Assembly: GCA_041605955.1 (NCBI GenBank)
Contig: JBFIXI010000032.1
Location: 1 to 41,727 of the forward strand
Direction of reading: 5' to 3'
DNA: 41,727 nt
Source of the DNA: JAHEJX01 sp041605955
GTDB taxonomy: Bacteria; Actinomycetota; Acidimicrobiia; Spongiisociales; UBA5794
The translations under genes and the position numbers were made by a program. This document shows positions 14,597-22,349 of this stretch, piece after piece. Position 1 is the first letter of the stretch. Every line of letters begins with the position of its first letter. Under the pieces are notes generated by a model that worked only from the letters and a program-made list of their open reading frames with translations, was not told the DNA's origin and made no database searches.

Positions 14597-15759
14597 GCCC
14601 CGCGGGGTTGCGGCCGGCGCTGCTGCTCCTGGCCGCAGCCCGCCTCACCATCAACACAGCCCATCGGCTGACGTCGCCGTTTCTCCCGGTGATCGCCCGT
14701 GGGTTGGGGATTCCCTTGGAGGAGGCTGGGGCGCTGGTTGCCGCCCGCTCCGCGGCCGCCATGGCGACCCCCGCGGTCGTGGTCGCCAACCGGGCGCGGC
14801 AGCGGCGGCGGGTTATCCAGATCGGCATTGTGATGTTCGTCGTCGGGGCCGTCGTCACCGCCGCCACCAACGTCTTCGTCGGGGCGCTGGTTGGATTTGC
14901 GCTGATGGGTTTGGGCAAGGCGGTCTTCGACGTTTCTGGGCAGGCCTACCTGGCGGATCGGACTTCGTACGAGGTGCGGGCGCGCTACCTGGGATTGTTC
15001 GAGGTCACCTGGGCGGGTGGGTTTCTCATCGGGGCGCCGGTGGCAGGCTTCCTCATCGACCGTTTCGGGTGGGAGGCTGCCTTCTGGTTCACGGCCACAC
15101 TGGCGGCCGTGGCCGTGCTGGCCTCGACCCGGCTGCTCGACATCGATAGCGGGGCCGCGGGAGAGAGGGGGGCGTTGCGTTTCGATCGCAGCGGCGCCGC
15201 TCTGATCACCGCGGCCGGGTTGCTGTCGGCCGCGTCGGAATTCGTGGCCGTCGTGCTGGGTGCCTGGCTGGAGGATGCTTTTGCCATCGCCCTGGGGGCG
15301 ATAGCCGGCCTGGCGGCGCTGATCGGGATCGCCGAGCTGTCCGGCTCGTCGCTGACCGCGTTGATCACCGACCGGCTCGGCAAGCGGCGAGCTGTGATCG
15401 TCGGGTTGATCGTGGCGGCCTTCGGCTATGCCGGCATGGGGCTGGCGCAGAACCAGCTGGTGCTCGGCATTGTCATGGCGGCGATCGCCTTCGCCGGCTT
15501 CGAGTTCACGATCGTATCGACGTTCCCGCTGGCTTCCGAGGCGGCCCCCCATGCCCGGGCGCGCTTTCTCGCCTGGCTCGTCGTGACGATCAACGCGGGG
15601 AGAACCGTGGCGGCTTTTCTGGGGACTCGCCTGTTCGTCGCCGTGGGGTTCGGAGCCAATGTTGCCCTGGCGATAGGGCTCAACATGGTGGCGATCGGCT
15701 TGATGGTCGCCCTAGTCAGAGAAGCCGAACCGACTCAGGTGCTGGACTCAACCGACTGA
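14593..15759 (+). CDS. MFS-type transporter
   Basis: The 388-residue protein has about twelve membrane helices. The intracellular loop between helices 2 and 3 holds NRARQRRRV, a weak match to the MFS loop motif, and the equivalent loop in the second half is DRLGKRRAV, a clearer match. The segment GLGKAVFDVSGQAYLADRT resembles helix 4-5 of drug or metabolite exporters. The substrate is unknown. Its GTG start overlaps the fumC stop, so transport of a C4 acid is a tempting but unproven idea. The last 25 bp overlap the 3' end of sufU on the other strand. Confidence 0.85.
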   Translation: MSPAGLRPALLLLAAARLTINTAHRLTSPFLPVIARGLGIPLEEAGALVAARSAAAMATPAVVVANRARQRRRVIQIGIVMFVVGAVVTAATNVFVGALVGFALMGLGKAVFDVSGQAYLADRTSYEVRARYLGLFEVTWAGGFLIGAPVAGFLIDRFGWEAAFWFTATLAAVAVLASTRLLDIDSGAAGERGALRFDRSGAALITAAGLLSAASEFVAVVLGAWLEDAFAIALGAIAGLAALIGIAELSGSSLTALITDRLGKRRAVIVGLIVAAFGYAGMGLAQNQLVLGIVMAAIAFAGFEFTIVSTFPLASEAAPHARARFLAWLVVTINAGRTVAAFLGTRLFVAVGFGANVALAIGLNMVAIGLMVALVREAEPTQVLDSTD

Positions 15760-16190
15760 AGGGCATTTTCCAGCGTGGTCCAAGGTAGGTCGGCGCACTT
15801 GACCCTGACCGGGAACTTGCGCACCCCCTGCAGCGCTTCGAGATCGCCGAGAACGGATCCCGGCCGTTCCTCGTTCACGGGGTTCTCGCCCTCGATGATC
15901 CCCATCATCTGCTTGAACTTGTAGGCCATATCGCTCACCTCGGCGAGCGACTTGCCCACCAAGGCCTCGGCCATCATCGAGCCCGAGGCTTGCGATATGG
16001 AGCAGCCGATTCCCTGAATAGCGACGTCGGTCACCGAATTGTCTTCGATCCGCAAGTCGAGCGAGAACTCGTCGCCGCACGACGGGTTCTGCCCTTCGGC
16101 GTGGACGTGGTCGCCTTCCAGCGTTCCCTTGTGCCGAGGGTTGCGGTAGTGATCCAGGATCACCTCTCGATATAGCTCGTCTAGTGCCAT
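15735..16190 (-). CDS. sufU: Fe-S assembly protein SufU (zinc-dependent sulfurtransferase)
   Basis: SufU accepts sulfur from SufS and passes it to SufBCD in Gram-positive bacteria. The 151-residue protein begins LDELYREVILDHYRNPRHKG and has the three ligand/active cysteines in QNPSCGDE, QGIGCSISQAS and RVKCADLPWTTL. The insertion between Cys2 and Cys3 (GENPVNEERPGSVLGDLEAL) marks it as SufU rather than IscU. The ATG follows GGAAGG by three bases. It is alone on this strand, 15 kb from sufS, whereas sufS and sufU usually sit together. Confidence 0.93.
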   Translation of the reverse strand: MALDELYREVILDHYRNPRHKGTLEGDHVHAEGQNPSCGDEFSLDLRIEDNSVTDVAIQGIGCSISQASGSMMAEALVGKSLAEVSDMAYKFKQMMGIIEGENPVNEERPGSVLGDLEALQGVRKFPVRVKCADLPWTTLENALQSVESST

Positions 16191-16325
16191 GTGCCTTCCG
16201 GTCGGTACTGGTAACGCCGCCCACCCGGTCGCATTCCCCGCCGGCGAGCGGCCCCATGCTATTGCTCGTGCTGCGGACCGGGTAGCTATTGCCCCTGCTG
16301 CGGGCTCGGTCGCACCGGGACCACG

Positions 16326-16359
16326 GCAACGGGGCGGGCCCGCAGGCCCGCCCCGTTGC
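16326..16359 (-). terminator. strong hairpin terminator after the 5'-nucleotidase gene
   Basis: Arms 16326-16340 and 16345-16359 form a perfect 15-bp GC-rich stem with a 4-nt loop. It lies 21 bp after the stop codon of the 5'-nucleotidase-like gene on the minus strand and separates it from sufU. There is no clear T-tract. Confidence 0.75.
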
Positions 16360-16380
16360 GACTATCTGGTCAGCTGGTTT

Positions 16381-18249
16381 CTACGGAAGCTGGGTGTTGC
16401 GGCCTTCACCGCCCTCCGGATAGTCGGTTTCGCTTATCAGGCCGCCGAGCCCGCCGTCGGCAACGGCCGTCTGGAGGTAGTTGGACAGCGCTTGCTGGTA
16501 GCTGACGCCGATTGCCGTGAACGGCGCCCCACGGAATGGATACTGGTCCCCACCCCTTGCCAGGAAGTCGACGATCGCAATGGCGATGTCGGCGCCGGCC
16601 TGTACCACGCCGCCGCTGACGATGACGGTGCCGTCAGCGAGCACGACCTCTTGGACGCGCGTACCCGGCGTCACCACCGCGCCGTTATCGTCGAGGATCT
16701 GCCCCGTGCCCGACGCCGACCACACCATCGTGAATCCGGCAATCTGGGCGAAGCGGCCGCTGCCGCAGTTGGGGTTGGCCACGATGTCGTTCGGCTGGGT
16801 GCAGCCCACGGCGTTCTCCAGGATCTCCTTGAACTGGTCGCGCGGAATGTCCGGTACCACCGTCACGAAGTTGGGGAACGGCACCATGTCGAACGTGTCC
16901 AGCTCGGTGATGTCCTGGGTCGCCCCCGGATCGGCGCCGGGCGCAATGATCGAGTCGTTGCGGATGCCGCCGCCGTTTTGGAGCGCCACATCCGGTGCCG
17001 GGACCCCGAAGTCGGCCGCCAGCTGCTGGGCTTGCCACAGCTGGGAGTCGGCGATCAGGTTGCCCTGGTTGGTCTCCATCGTGCGCACGCCGGGGGAGCG
17101 GCGTCCGTCCAGCTCCACCTCGGTCTGGGCAATCACGTTGGTGGCCAACGTCTCGACGAAAGCAGCTACCGGATTGACCACCTTGCGTTGCATCCGCCGG
17201 TCTTCCGCGACGCCGTCGGCGAATGCGGTGCTCACCACCCGGCGTGGGCCGCTGGCGTCGTCGTCGACGGCAACGACGTTGCCGTCGCCATCGAAGTGCA
17301 CCACGAGCTGTCCGAGATAGCCGTACTGGCCAGAAGTCGTGACCACGGGCACGTCAGCACCGTCGGCGTTGGTGGCGATGAGCGGGTAGGGCCCGAACAC
17401 GGCACCCGGATCGTCGCTGGGAAGCAGCAGGTCGTCCGGGTTCGCCAACAGCTCGTCGCCGCCGCCTGCGATCATCACGTCGATTCCGCTGAGCTGACTG
17501 GCGAGCAGGATGTCGCCGTCGATGTCCTGGAGGTGGGAGATCAGGATGATCTTGTTGACGCCCCGCGCTTCGAGAGCATCGATCTCACTCTGGACAGCCG
17601 GCAGCACCGCGTTGACCACGACATTGCGTGGCGACGAGATGAACGACAGATTCTCGGTAGTGGCGCCGATGATGCCGATGCGTTCTCCGCGCTCGCGCAC
17701 GATGGTGCTGGCGGCGATCGCTCCCCGATCTGCCAGCGCCTGCAGGGCCGGCTCACCGCTCACGTCGAGGTTGGCGCTCAGATACGGCGGTCGACCGGGT
17801 CGGCGGTAATCGTTGATGAAGTCGGCGAGCACATCGGGTCCGAAGTCGAACTCGTGGTTGCCGATGTCGATGGCGTCGTATCCCAGCATGTCGAGTGCTC
17901 GGGCGTCGTAGAAGATTCCGTCGGCCAGGCTGGCGGTGAAGGCCGGGCTGGCGAGGAAGTTGTCGCCCGACGACAGGAAGACAACGCCGCACTTGATGCG
18001 GACTTCGCAGTCGCGCCCCTCTCGCTTGGCCTGACGTAGCAGCGTGGCGAAGCGGGCGACCCCCGCCTCGTCCCCGTCGGCGATCAACTCCGACTCGCCG
18101 TCGTTGTTGTGGAGGATGGTCAACACGAGACCATCGTCGCCTCCCCCCTGGCCGGCGGCGCCGCTGGCCAGGAAAGTCGTTGCAAACAGAGACATTGCCG
18201 CCAATACGGTCATTAGCCGCAGACGGCTGCGTTTGGATCCAAACAGCAT
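16381..18249 (-). CDS. secreted 5'-nucleotidase/metallophosphatase family protein
   Basis: The 622-residue protein starts with a signal peptide (LMTVLAAMSLFATTFLASGAAG). The metallophosphatase domain (about 40-300) shows LTILHNNDGESEL, SSGDNFLASP, DIGNHEFDFG and ISHLQDID. The C-terminal 5'-nucleotidase domain (about 350-600) has TNQGNLIADSQL, QNGGGIRNDS and GGDQYPFRG. It probably dephosphorylates nucleotides or other phosphate esters outside the cell. In the first metal motif the usual D-x-H is DGE, so one His ligand seems replaced, as in a subgroup of the family. The ribosome site GGGAGGG precedes ATG 18249, and a -10 TAGGGT lies at 18291-18296. Confidence 0.88.
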   Translation of the reverse strand: MLFGSKRSRLRLMTVLAAMSLFATTFLASGAAGQGGGDDGLVLTILHNNDGESELIADGDEAGVARFATLLRQAKREGRDCEVRIKCGVVFLSSGDNFLASPAFTASLADGIFYDARALDMLGYDAIDIGNHEFDFGPDVLADFINDYRRPGRPPYLSANLDVSGEPALQALADRGAIAASTIVRERGERIGIIGATTENLSFISSPRNVVVNAVLPAVQSEIDALEARGVNKIILISHLQDIDGDILLASQLSGIDVMIAGGGDELLANPDDLLLPSDDPGAVFGPYPLIATNADGADVPVVTTSGQYGYLGQLVVHFDGDGNVVAVDDDASGPRRVVSTAFADGVAEDRRMQRKVVNPVAAFVETLATNVIAQTEVELDGRRSPGVRTMETNQGNLIADSQLWQAQQLAADFGVPAPDVALQNGGGIRNDSIIAPGADPGATQDITELDTFDMVPFPNFVTVVPDIPRDQFKEILENAVGCTQPNDIVANPNCGSGRFAQIAGFTMVWSASGTGQILDDNGAVVTPGTRVQEVVLADGTVIVSGGVVQAGADIAIAIVDFLARGGDQYPFRGAPFTAIGVSYQQALSNYLQTAVADGGLGGLISETDYPEGGEGRNTQLP

Positions 18250-18327
18250 TGAGCCCTCCCTTGGTTACCCCTTCGGTGCCGTTTGTAGCGACCCTACCCT
18301 ACTCAGCGTGGCGGTCACCAACCGAGC

Positions 18328-18347
18328 GAGCGCGCGTTTTCGCGCTC
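18328..18347 (-). terminator. hairpin after the carnitine operon
   Basis: GAGCGCG and CGCGCTC form a perfect 7-bp stem around a 6-nt loop, 36 bp past the caiD-like stop on the minus strand. It is a plausible terminator separating the operon from the 5'-nucleotidase gene. Confidence 0.45.
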
Positions 18348-18382
18348 TGTCGCCGTCTGGGCCGTGCTACCCGCGTTGCTCG

Positions 18383-19165
18383 CTAGCGGCCCTTCCAGTG
18401 TGGGGGGCGTTTCTCGACGAACGACTGCGGCCCTTCTCGAGCATCTTCGCTGGCGAGCATCGCCTCGTAGGCATCCACGGTGCCCGATCGCATCAAGGCG
18501 AGGCCGTCGAGCACGCTGAGGTGGCGAGTCCTTCTGACCAGATCGATGATGGCGGCAACCGCCAACGGGGCCCCGGCGGCGACGCTGTTCGCCAGCTCGC
18601 GGGCGCTGTCCATCAGCTCGGGTAGCGGCACCACGCGGTTGACAAGGCCCCACCGCAGCGCGCCGGCCGCGGTAAGCCGGCCGCCGGCGATCAAGACTTC
18701 CATGGCTATGGGGTGGGGCAGCAGCTTGGGCAAGCGGATGGCGCCGACGTCCGGGATGATCCCGACTCCGGTTTCGGGCAGGAAGAACTCCGCATGGTCG
18801 GCGGCCACGACGAGGTCGGCGGCCATCGTCATCTCGAACCCGCCGCCGACCGCCATGCCGTTGACCGCCAGAATCACGGGCTTGTCGAGGCCGGGCAGCT
18901 CGCCGAAGCCACCAAACCCACCGGGCCCATAATCGGACTCGAACTCCTCTCCGGCCGCGGCGGCCTTGAGGTCCCACCCCGCAGTGAAGAAGCGCTCGCC
19001 GGCTCCGGTGAGAATGGCGACCCGCAGCTCGGGATCGTCCCGAAACGCTTCGAAGGTGGCGCTGAGCGTTTGGCTGGTAGCGGCATCGATGGCGTTGGCC
19101 TTGGGGCGATCGAGAGTGATCTCGAGGGTCGTGCCGTTGCGAATGGTGCCCACAGCTTCAGTCAT
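18383..19165 (-). CDS. caiD: CaiD-like carnitinyl-CoA dehydratase (enoyl-CoA hydratase family)
   Basis: The 260-residue protein matches E. coli CaiD closely along its length as I recall that sequence: LEITLDRPKANAIDA near the start, ERFFTAGWDLKAAAAGE, the oxyanion-hole segment NGMAVGGGFEMTMAADL and the C-terminal EKRPPHWKGR. The two Glu positions used for catalysis are kept in GGGFE and PETGVGI. CaiD reversibly hydrates crotonobetainyl-CoA to L-carnitinyl-CoA. A one-residue gap relative to CaiD occurs near GIIPDVGAIRLPK. Its ATG overlaps the synthetase stop, making it the last gene of the operon. Another short-chain enoyl-CoA substrate remains possible. Confidence 0.85.
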   Translation of the reverse strand: MTEAVGTIRNGTTLEITLDRPKANAIDAATSQTLSATFEAFRDDPELRVAILTGAGERFFTAGWDLKAAAAGEEFESDYGPGGFGGFGELPGLDKPVILAVNGMAVGGGFEMTMAADLVVAADHAEFFLPETGVGIIPDVGAIRLPKLLPHPIAMEVLIAGGRLTAAGALRWGLVNRVVPLPELMDSARELANSVAAGAPLAVAAIIDLVRRTRHLSVLDGLALMRSGTVDAYEAMLASEDAREGPQSFVEKRPPHWKGR

Positions 19166-21192
19166 GGCGCCTCCTCTCCGAGAGTGATCAGGGCATCGAC
19201 GGCGATGGCGCCGGTAGGCGTTGCCATTAGCGGGTTGATCTCGATCTCGAGGATGTCGGGCCGCGCCTCGAGCAGGGCGGCCAGGCGGCCGATCGTCACC
19301 ATGATCGCCGCTTCGTCGGCGGCGGGCTGCCCGCGATGGCCCACCAGCAGCTGCCCGATTCGCAGCGAGCCAAGCCGAGCGTGGATGGCGGCGGGTTCGA
19401 CGGGCAGCAATGCCGTGGTGGTGTCACTCATGAGCTCTACCAGCTCGCCTCCGGCGCCCAGCACCAACACGTTGCCGATCGGCGGTTCGCGCCGCACCGT
19501 CACCAATAGCTCGGCGACTGCATCCGTGACCTGCTCCTCCACCAGGATCTCGTCACTCAGCTCGCCGAGCAGCTCGATGGCCCGTGCCAACTGCACCTCG
19601 TCGGCAATGCCGGTGATGACGCCTCCCACGTCGGACTTGTGAGTGAGCCCCGATGCCTTGGCTACCACCGGGAAGCGGAGCTCGGTTGATCCGATCAAGT
19701 GGCGGTTCACTTGCCGGCTCCGCGGCACTGCGATGCCCGCCGAGGCAATCAGCTCCTTGGCGTCCTTTTCGGCGAGCGTGCTGCTGGCATGATGCCCGGC
19801 GGCAGCCGGGGAATGGACGACTGGTGGCGTCTGGTTGAGCCATGACCCCAGCTGCGCCGCCGCAGCGACGGCTCCGAGCGCCTCGTCGATCGAATAGCCA
19901 GCCGCCACGCCCTGTTTCTCGAGGCGAGCGCGCAGGTCGGCCGGCATGTTTTCCGGGAGGCTGGCGGCGACGATCGTCGGCGTGGCGGTTGCCTGCCGAG
20001 CTGTGACGATGGCCTCGATCGTGGGCCACCACGAGGAGGCGTCACCGCTGGTGGGCCAATCGAGCACCAGTAGCGCGGCGTCGGCGGGGCCGTCGAGGGT
20101 GGCGGTGAAACATGCGGTGAGCTTGGCGGCGTCGTTCCATATGAACGTGTGGTAGTCGAGGGGGTTGGTGATGGCCACCATGTCCGACAGTGTGGCGCGA
20201 ATACGTTCTGCCTGGTGGGGTGGGAACGGCTCGAACCCGACGCCGTGCGCCATCGCCCGATCGGCGACCAACGACGCCTCGCCTCCAGAGCAGCTCAGCG
20301 AGACGAGTCGATTACCCGGCAACGGCCCCACGGACACCAAGAAGGCAAGTACGGCGGCCAGCTCGTTGACGGATTCGACCGTGGCCACTCCGTATCTGTC
20401 GAACAGCGCCTGATAGACGTCTACAGGTTTGGCGATGGCCGCGGTATGCGACGCCGCAATGTGCGAGCCGGCCTCGGTGTTGCCTGTCTTCAACATCACG
20501 ATCGGCGTCTTGTTGGCGTGGGCGGTGAGGGCGGCGCGGGCGAAAGCCATCGGATCGATGATCGACTCGGCGTGGATACCGATGGCGGCCACGTCAGGAT
20601 CCCCGGCCAGGTGGGAGACGCAATCCTCGATGCGCACCCCGGCTTGGTTTCCGATGGAGATGACGTGGGTGAATCGCAGGCCGCGAGTGTTCATCGTGAG
20701 GTTGAGCGCGATGTTGCCCGACTGGGTGATGAGGGCAGCGCCCCGCCCGCCACCGATACGCCGGCAGCCCTGGACGTCGGGCCACAGGGCGGCGCCCAGC
20801 TTGCCGTTGATGACCCCGTAGCAGTTCGGTCCGATGACCGGCATGTCGTGATCGACCAGGCGGCGTTGGAGCTCAGCGCCCTCTGGGCCGGTCTCGGCGA
20901 AGCCGGCGGCGTAGCAGACGGCCCCGCCCGCCCCGAGTTTGGCCAGGGCAAGGACCACATCGATCGATTGGAAACGGTTGACGGCCACCAGCGCTGCGTC
21001 CGGAGGCGCCGGCAGGTCGTCGAGCGACGGAAAAGCGGGGTGGCCGCCCATCGTTTGGCGCCTGGGGTTGACCGGCCAGATCTCGCCGTCGAAGCCGAGC
21101 AGGTCGCACTGTTCGATGGCCAGCTCGGCTTGTCGTCCGCCCACGAAAGCGATGGAGCGGGGATTGAGCAGCCGGTCGAGGTCCACGATCAC
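19162..21192 (-). CDS. acyl-CoA synthetase, NDP-forming (fused alpha/beta)
   Basis: This 676-residue protein joins the acid, CoA and ATP/ADP in a reversible reaction through a phosphohistidine. In order it has a CoA-binding domain (LLNPRSIAFVGG, IWPVNPRRQTMGG, PVIGPNCYGVIN), a ligase domain (LITQSGNIALNLTM, ISIGNQAGVRIEDC, then SHIAASHTAAIA with the likely catalytic His), and a C-terminal ATP-grasp part (FPVVAKASGLTHKSDVGGV and IEINPLMATPTG). GTG 21192 overlaps the preceding stop and starts right at the conserved N-terminus; frame upstream of it is not protein-like. In this operon it probably activates gamma-butyrobetaine or crotonobetaine, a job done by CaiC/CaiB in E. coli; this is inference. 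Confidence 0.88.
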   Translation of the reverse strand: MIVDLDRLLNPRSIAFVGGRQAELAIEQCDLLGFDGEIWPVNPRRQTMGGHPAFPSLDDLPAPPDAALVAVNRFQSIDVVLALAKLGAGGAVCYAAGFAETGPEGAELQRRLVDHDMPVIGPNCYGVINGKLGAALWPDVQGCRRIGGGRGAALITQSGNIALNLTMNTRGLRFTHVISIGNQAGVRIEDCVSHLAGDPDVAAIGIHAESIIDPMAFARAALTAHANKTPIVMLKTGNTEAGSHIAASHTAAIAKPVDVYQALFDRYGVATVESVNELAAVLAFLVSVGPLPGNRLVSLSCSGGEASLVADRAMAHGVGFEPFPPHQAERIRATLSDMVAITNPLDYHTFIWNDAAKLTACFTATLDGPADAALLVLDWPTSGDASSWWPTIEAIVTARQATATPTIVAASLPENMPADLRARLEKQGVAAGYSIDEALGAVAAAAQLGSWLNQTPPVVHSPAAAGHHASSTLAEKDAKELIASAGIAVPRSRQVNRHLIGSTELRFPVVAKASGLTHKSDVGGVITGIADEVQLARAIELLGELSDEILVEEQVTDAVAELLVTVRREPPIGNVLVLGAGGELVELMSDTTTALLPVEPAAIHARLGSLRIGQLLVGHRGQPAADEAAIMVTIGRLAALLEARPDILEIEINPLMATPTGAIAVDALITLGEEAP

Positions 21193-22349
21193 CCCCCGAG
21201 CGGCCGCAACATGGCCCGCGAGATGATGTGACGTTGGATCTCCGAGGTGCCGTCCCAGATGCGGTCGACTCGGGTGTCTCGCCAGAATCGCTCCAGCGGC
21301 AGCTCGTCCATCAGCCCCATGCCGCCGAAGATCTGGATCGCCTCGTCGGTGACGAACTGGCACATCTCGGTGGCGAAGACCTTGGCCATGGCGGCATCCG
21401 AGTCGGTCATGGAACCCTGGGCGTCCTTCCAGGCGGCTCTGAAGGTGAGCAGCTCGGCGGCGTCGTACTGCGTCTGCATGTCGGCCAGCTTGAACGAGAC
21501 GCCTTGGAACTTGCCGATCTTTTGACCGAACTGTTGCCGGCTGGCCGCCCACTGGGTCGCCAGCTCGATCGCCCGGCGGGCGCGGCCGAGGCAGATGGCC
21601 GCCACCTGAAGCCGGGTTGCCCCCAGCCAATCGTTCGCCACCTCGAATCCCTTGTGCTCTTCGCCGAGCACGTTGCCGATCGGCACCCGGCAGTCGTCGA
21701 AATTGAGGATGAAGTTGTGGTAGCCCTTGTTGGAGACGGCGTTGTAGCCGGGAAGCATTTCGAAACCGGGCGTCCCCATGTCGACGAGGAACGCGGTGAT
21801 TCGCTTCTTGGGGCCGCGGGGCGTGTCCTCTTCGCCGGTGGCGGCGAACAGAATGACGTAGTCGGCCAGGTCGGCGTGGCTGATGAAGTGTTTGGTGCCG
21901 TTGATGACATACTCGTCGCCGTCACGTACTGCGGAGCACTTCATGCCTCGCACGTCGGATCCGGCGTCGGGCTCCGACATCGCCAGACAGTCGTAGCGGT
22001 CGCCTGCGATCGTCGGGATCAGGTAACGCTCGATCTGATCGCCCGTGCACGCCATGAGGATGTTCGAGGGCCGGGCCACGATGTAGTTGAGGGCGTAGCT
22101 GGCCGCGCCCAGCTCCCGCTCGACCAGCGCCATGGTGAAGCCGTCCAGCCCGCCGCCGCCATATTCGGCCGGCATGTTGGGTGCGTAGATGCCGGCGGCG
22201 ATCGCCTTGGCCTTGATCGAGTCGACGAGCTCCTGGGGAACGCGATCGTTTCGCTCGACCTCGTCCTCGTGGGGGAGAAGCTCTTTTTCGACGAACTCAC
22301 GCGTCGTTTGCACGATGAGCTTCTGCTCGTCGGTCAGATCGAAGTTCAT
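21189..22349 (-). CDS. CaiA-like acyl-CoA dehydrogenase
   Basis: The 386-residue flavoprotein has the family motifs AMSEPDAGSDVRGMKC and NGTKHFISHADLADYV (substrate/FAD region), RQQFGQKIGKFQGV and a C-terminal RIWDGTSEIQR, where Glu is the usual catalytic base. The C-terminal third follows E. coli CaiA (AAWKDAQGSMTDSDAAM, then ERFWRDTRVDR), which acts on gamma-butyrobetainyl-CoA/crotonobetainyl-CoA. In an aerobic degrader the direction would be oxidation to crotonobetainyl-CoA. ATG 22349 follows GGAGG and overlaps the lcdH stop; the next gene starts inside its stop. An electron-transfer flavoprotein partner is not in the window. Confidence 0.85.
   Translation of the reverse strand: MNFDLTDEQKLIVQTTREFVEKELLPHEDEVERNDRVPQELVDSIKAKAIAAGIYAPNMPAEYGGGGLDGFTMALVERELGAASYALNYIVARPSNILMACTGDQIERYLIPTIAGDRYDCLAMSEPDAGSDVRGMKCSAVRDGDEYVINGTKHFISHADLADYVILFAATGEEDTPRGPKKRITAFLVDMGTPGFEMLPGYNAVSNKGYHNFILNFDDCRVPIGNVLGEEHKGFEVANDWLGATRLQVAAICLGRARRAIELATQWAASRQQFGQKIGKFQGVSFKLADMQTQYDAAELLTFRAAWKDAQGSMTDSDAAMAKVFATEMCQFVTDEAIQIFGGMGLMDELPLERFWRDTRVDRIWDGTSEIQRHIISRAMLRPLGG

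Noticed and set aside
13984..15552. Long minus-strand open frame opposite fumC and the MFS gene
   Set aside because: It spans parts of two well-supported genes, is rich in Gln, Arg and Gly, and has no recognisable motifs.
16189..18039. Long open frame on the plus strand opposite the 5'-nucleotidase gene
   Set aside because: Its translation is rich in Arg, Asp, Val and His with no motifs, as expected from the antisense of a high-GC gene; the minus-strand product has signal peptide and family motifs.
20149..21231. Plus-strand open frame inside the acyl-CoA synthetase region
   Set aside because: It is the shadow of the synthetase, which has all its domains on the minus strand.
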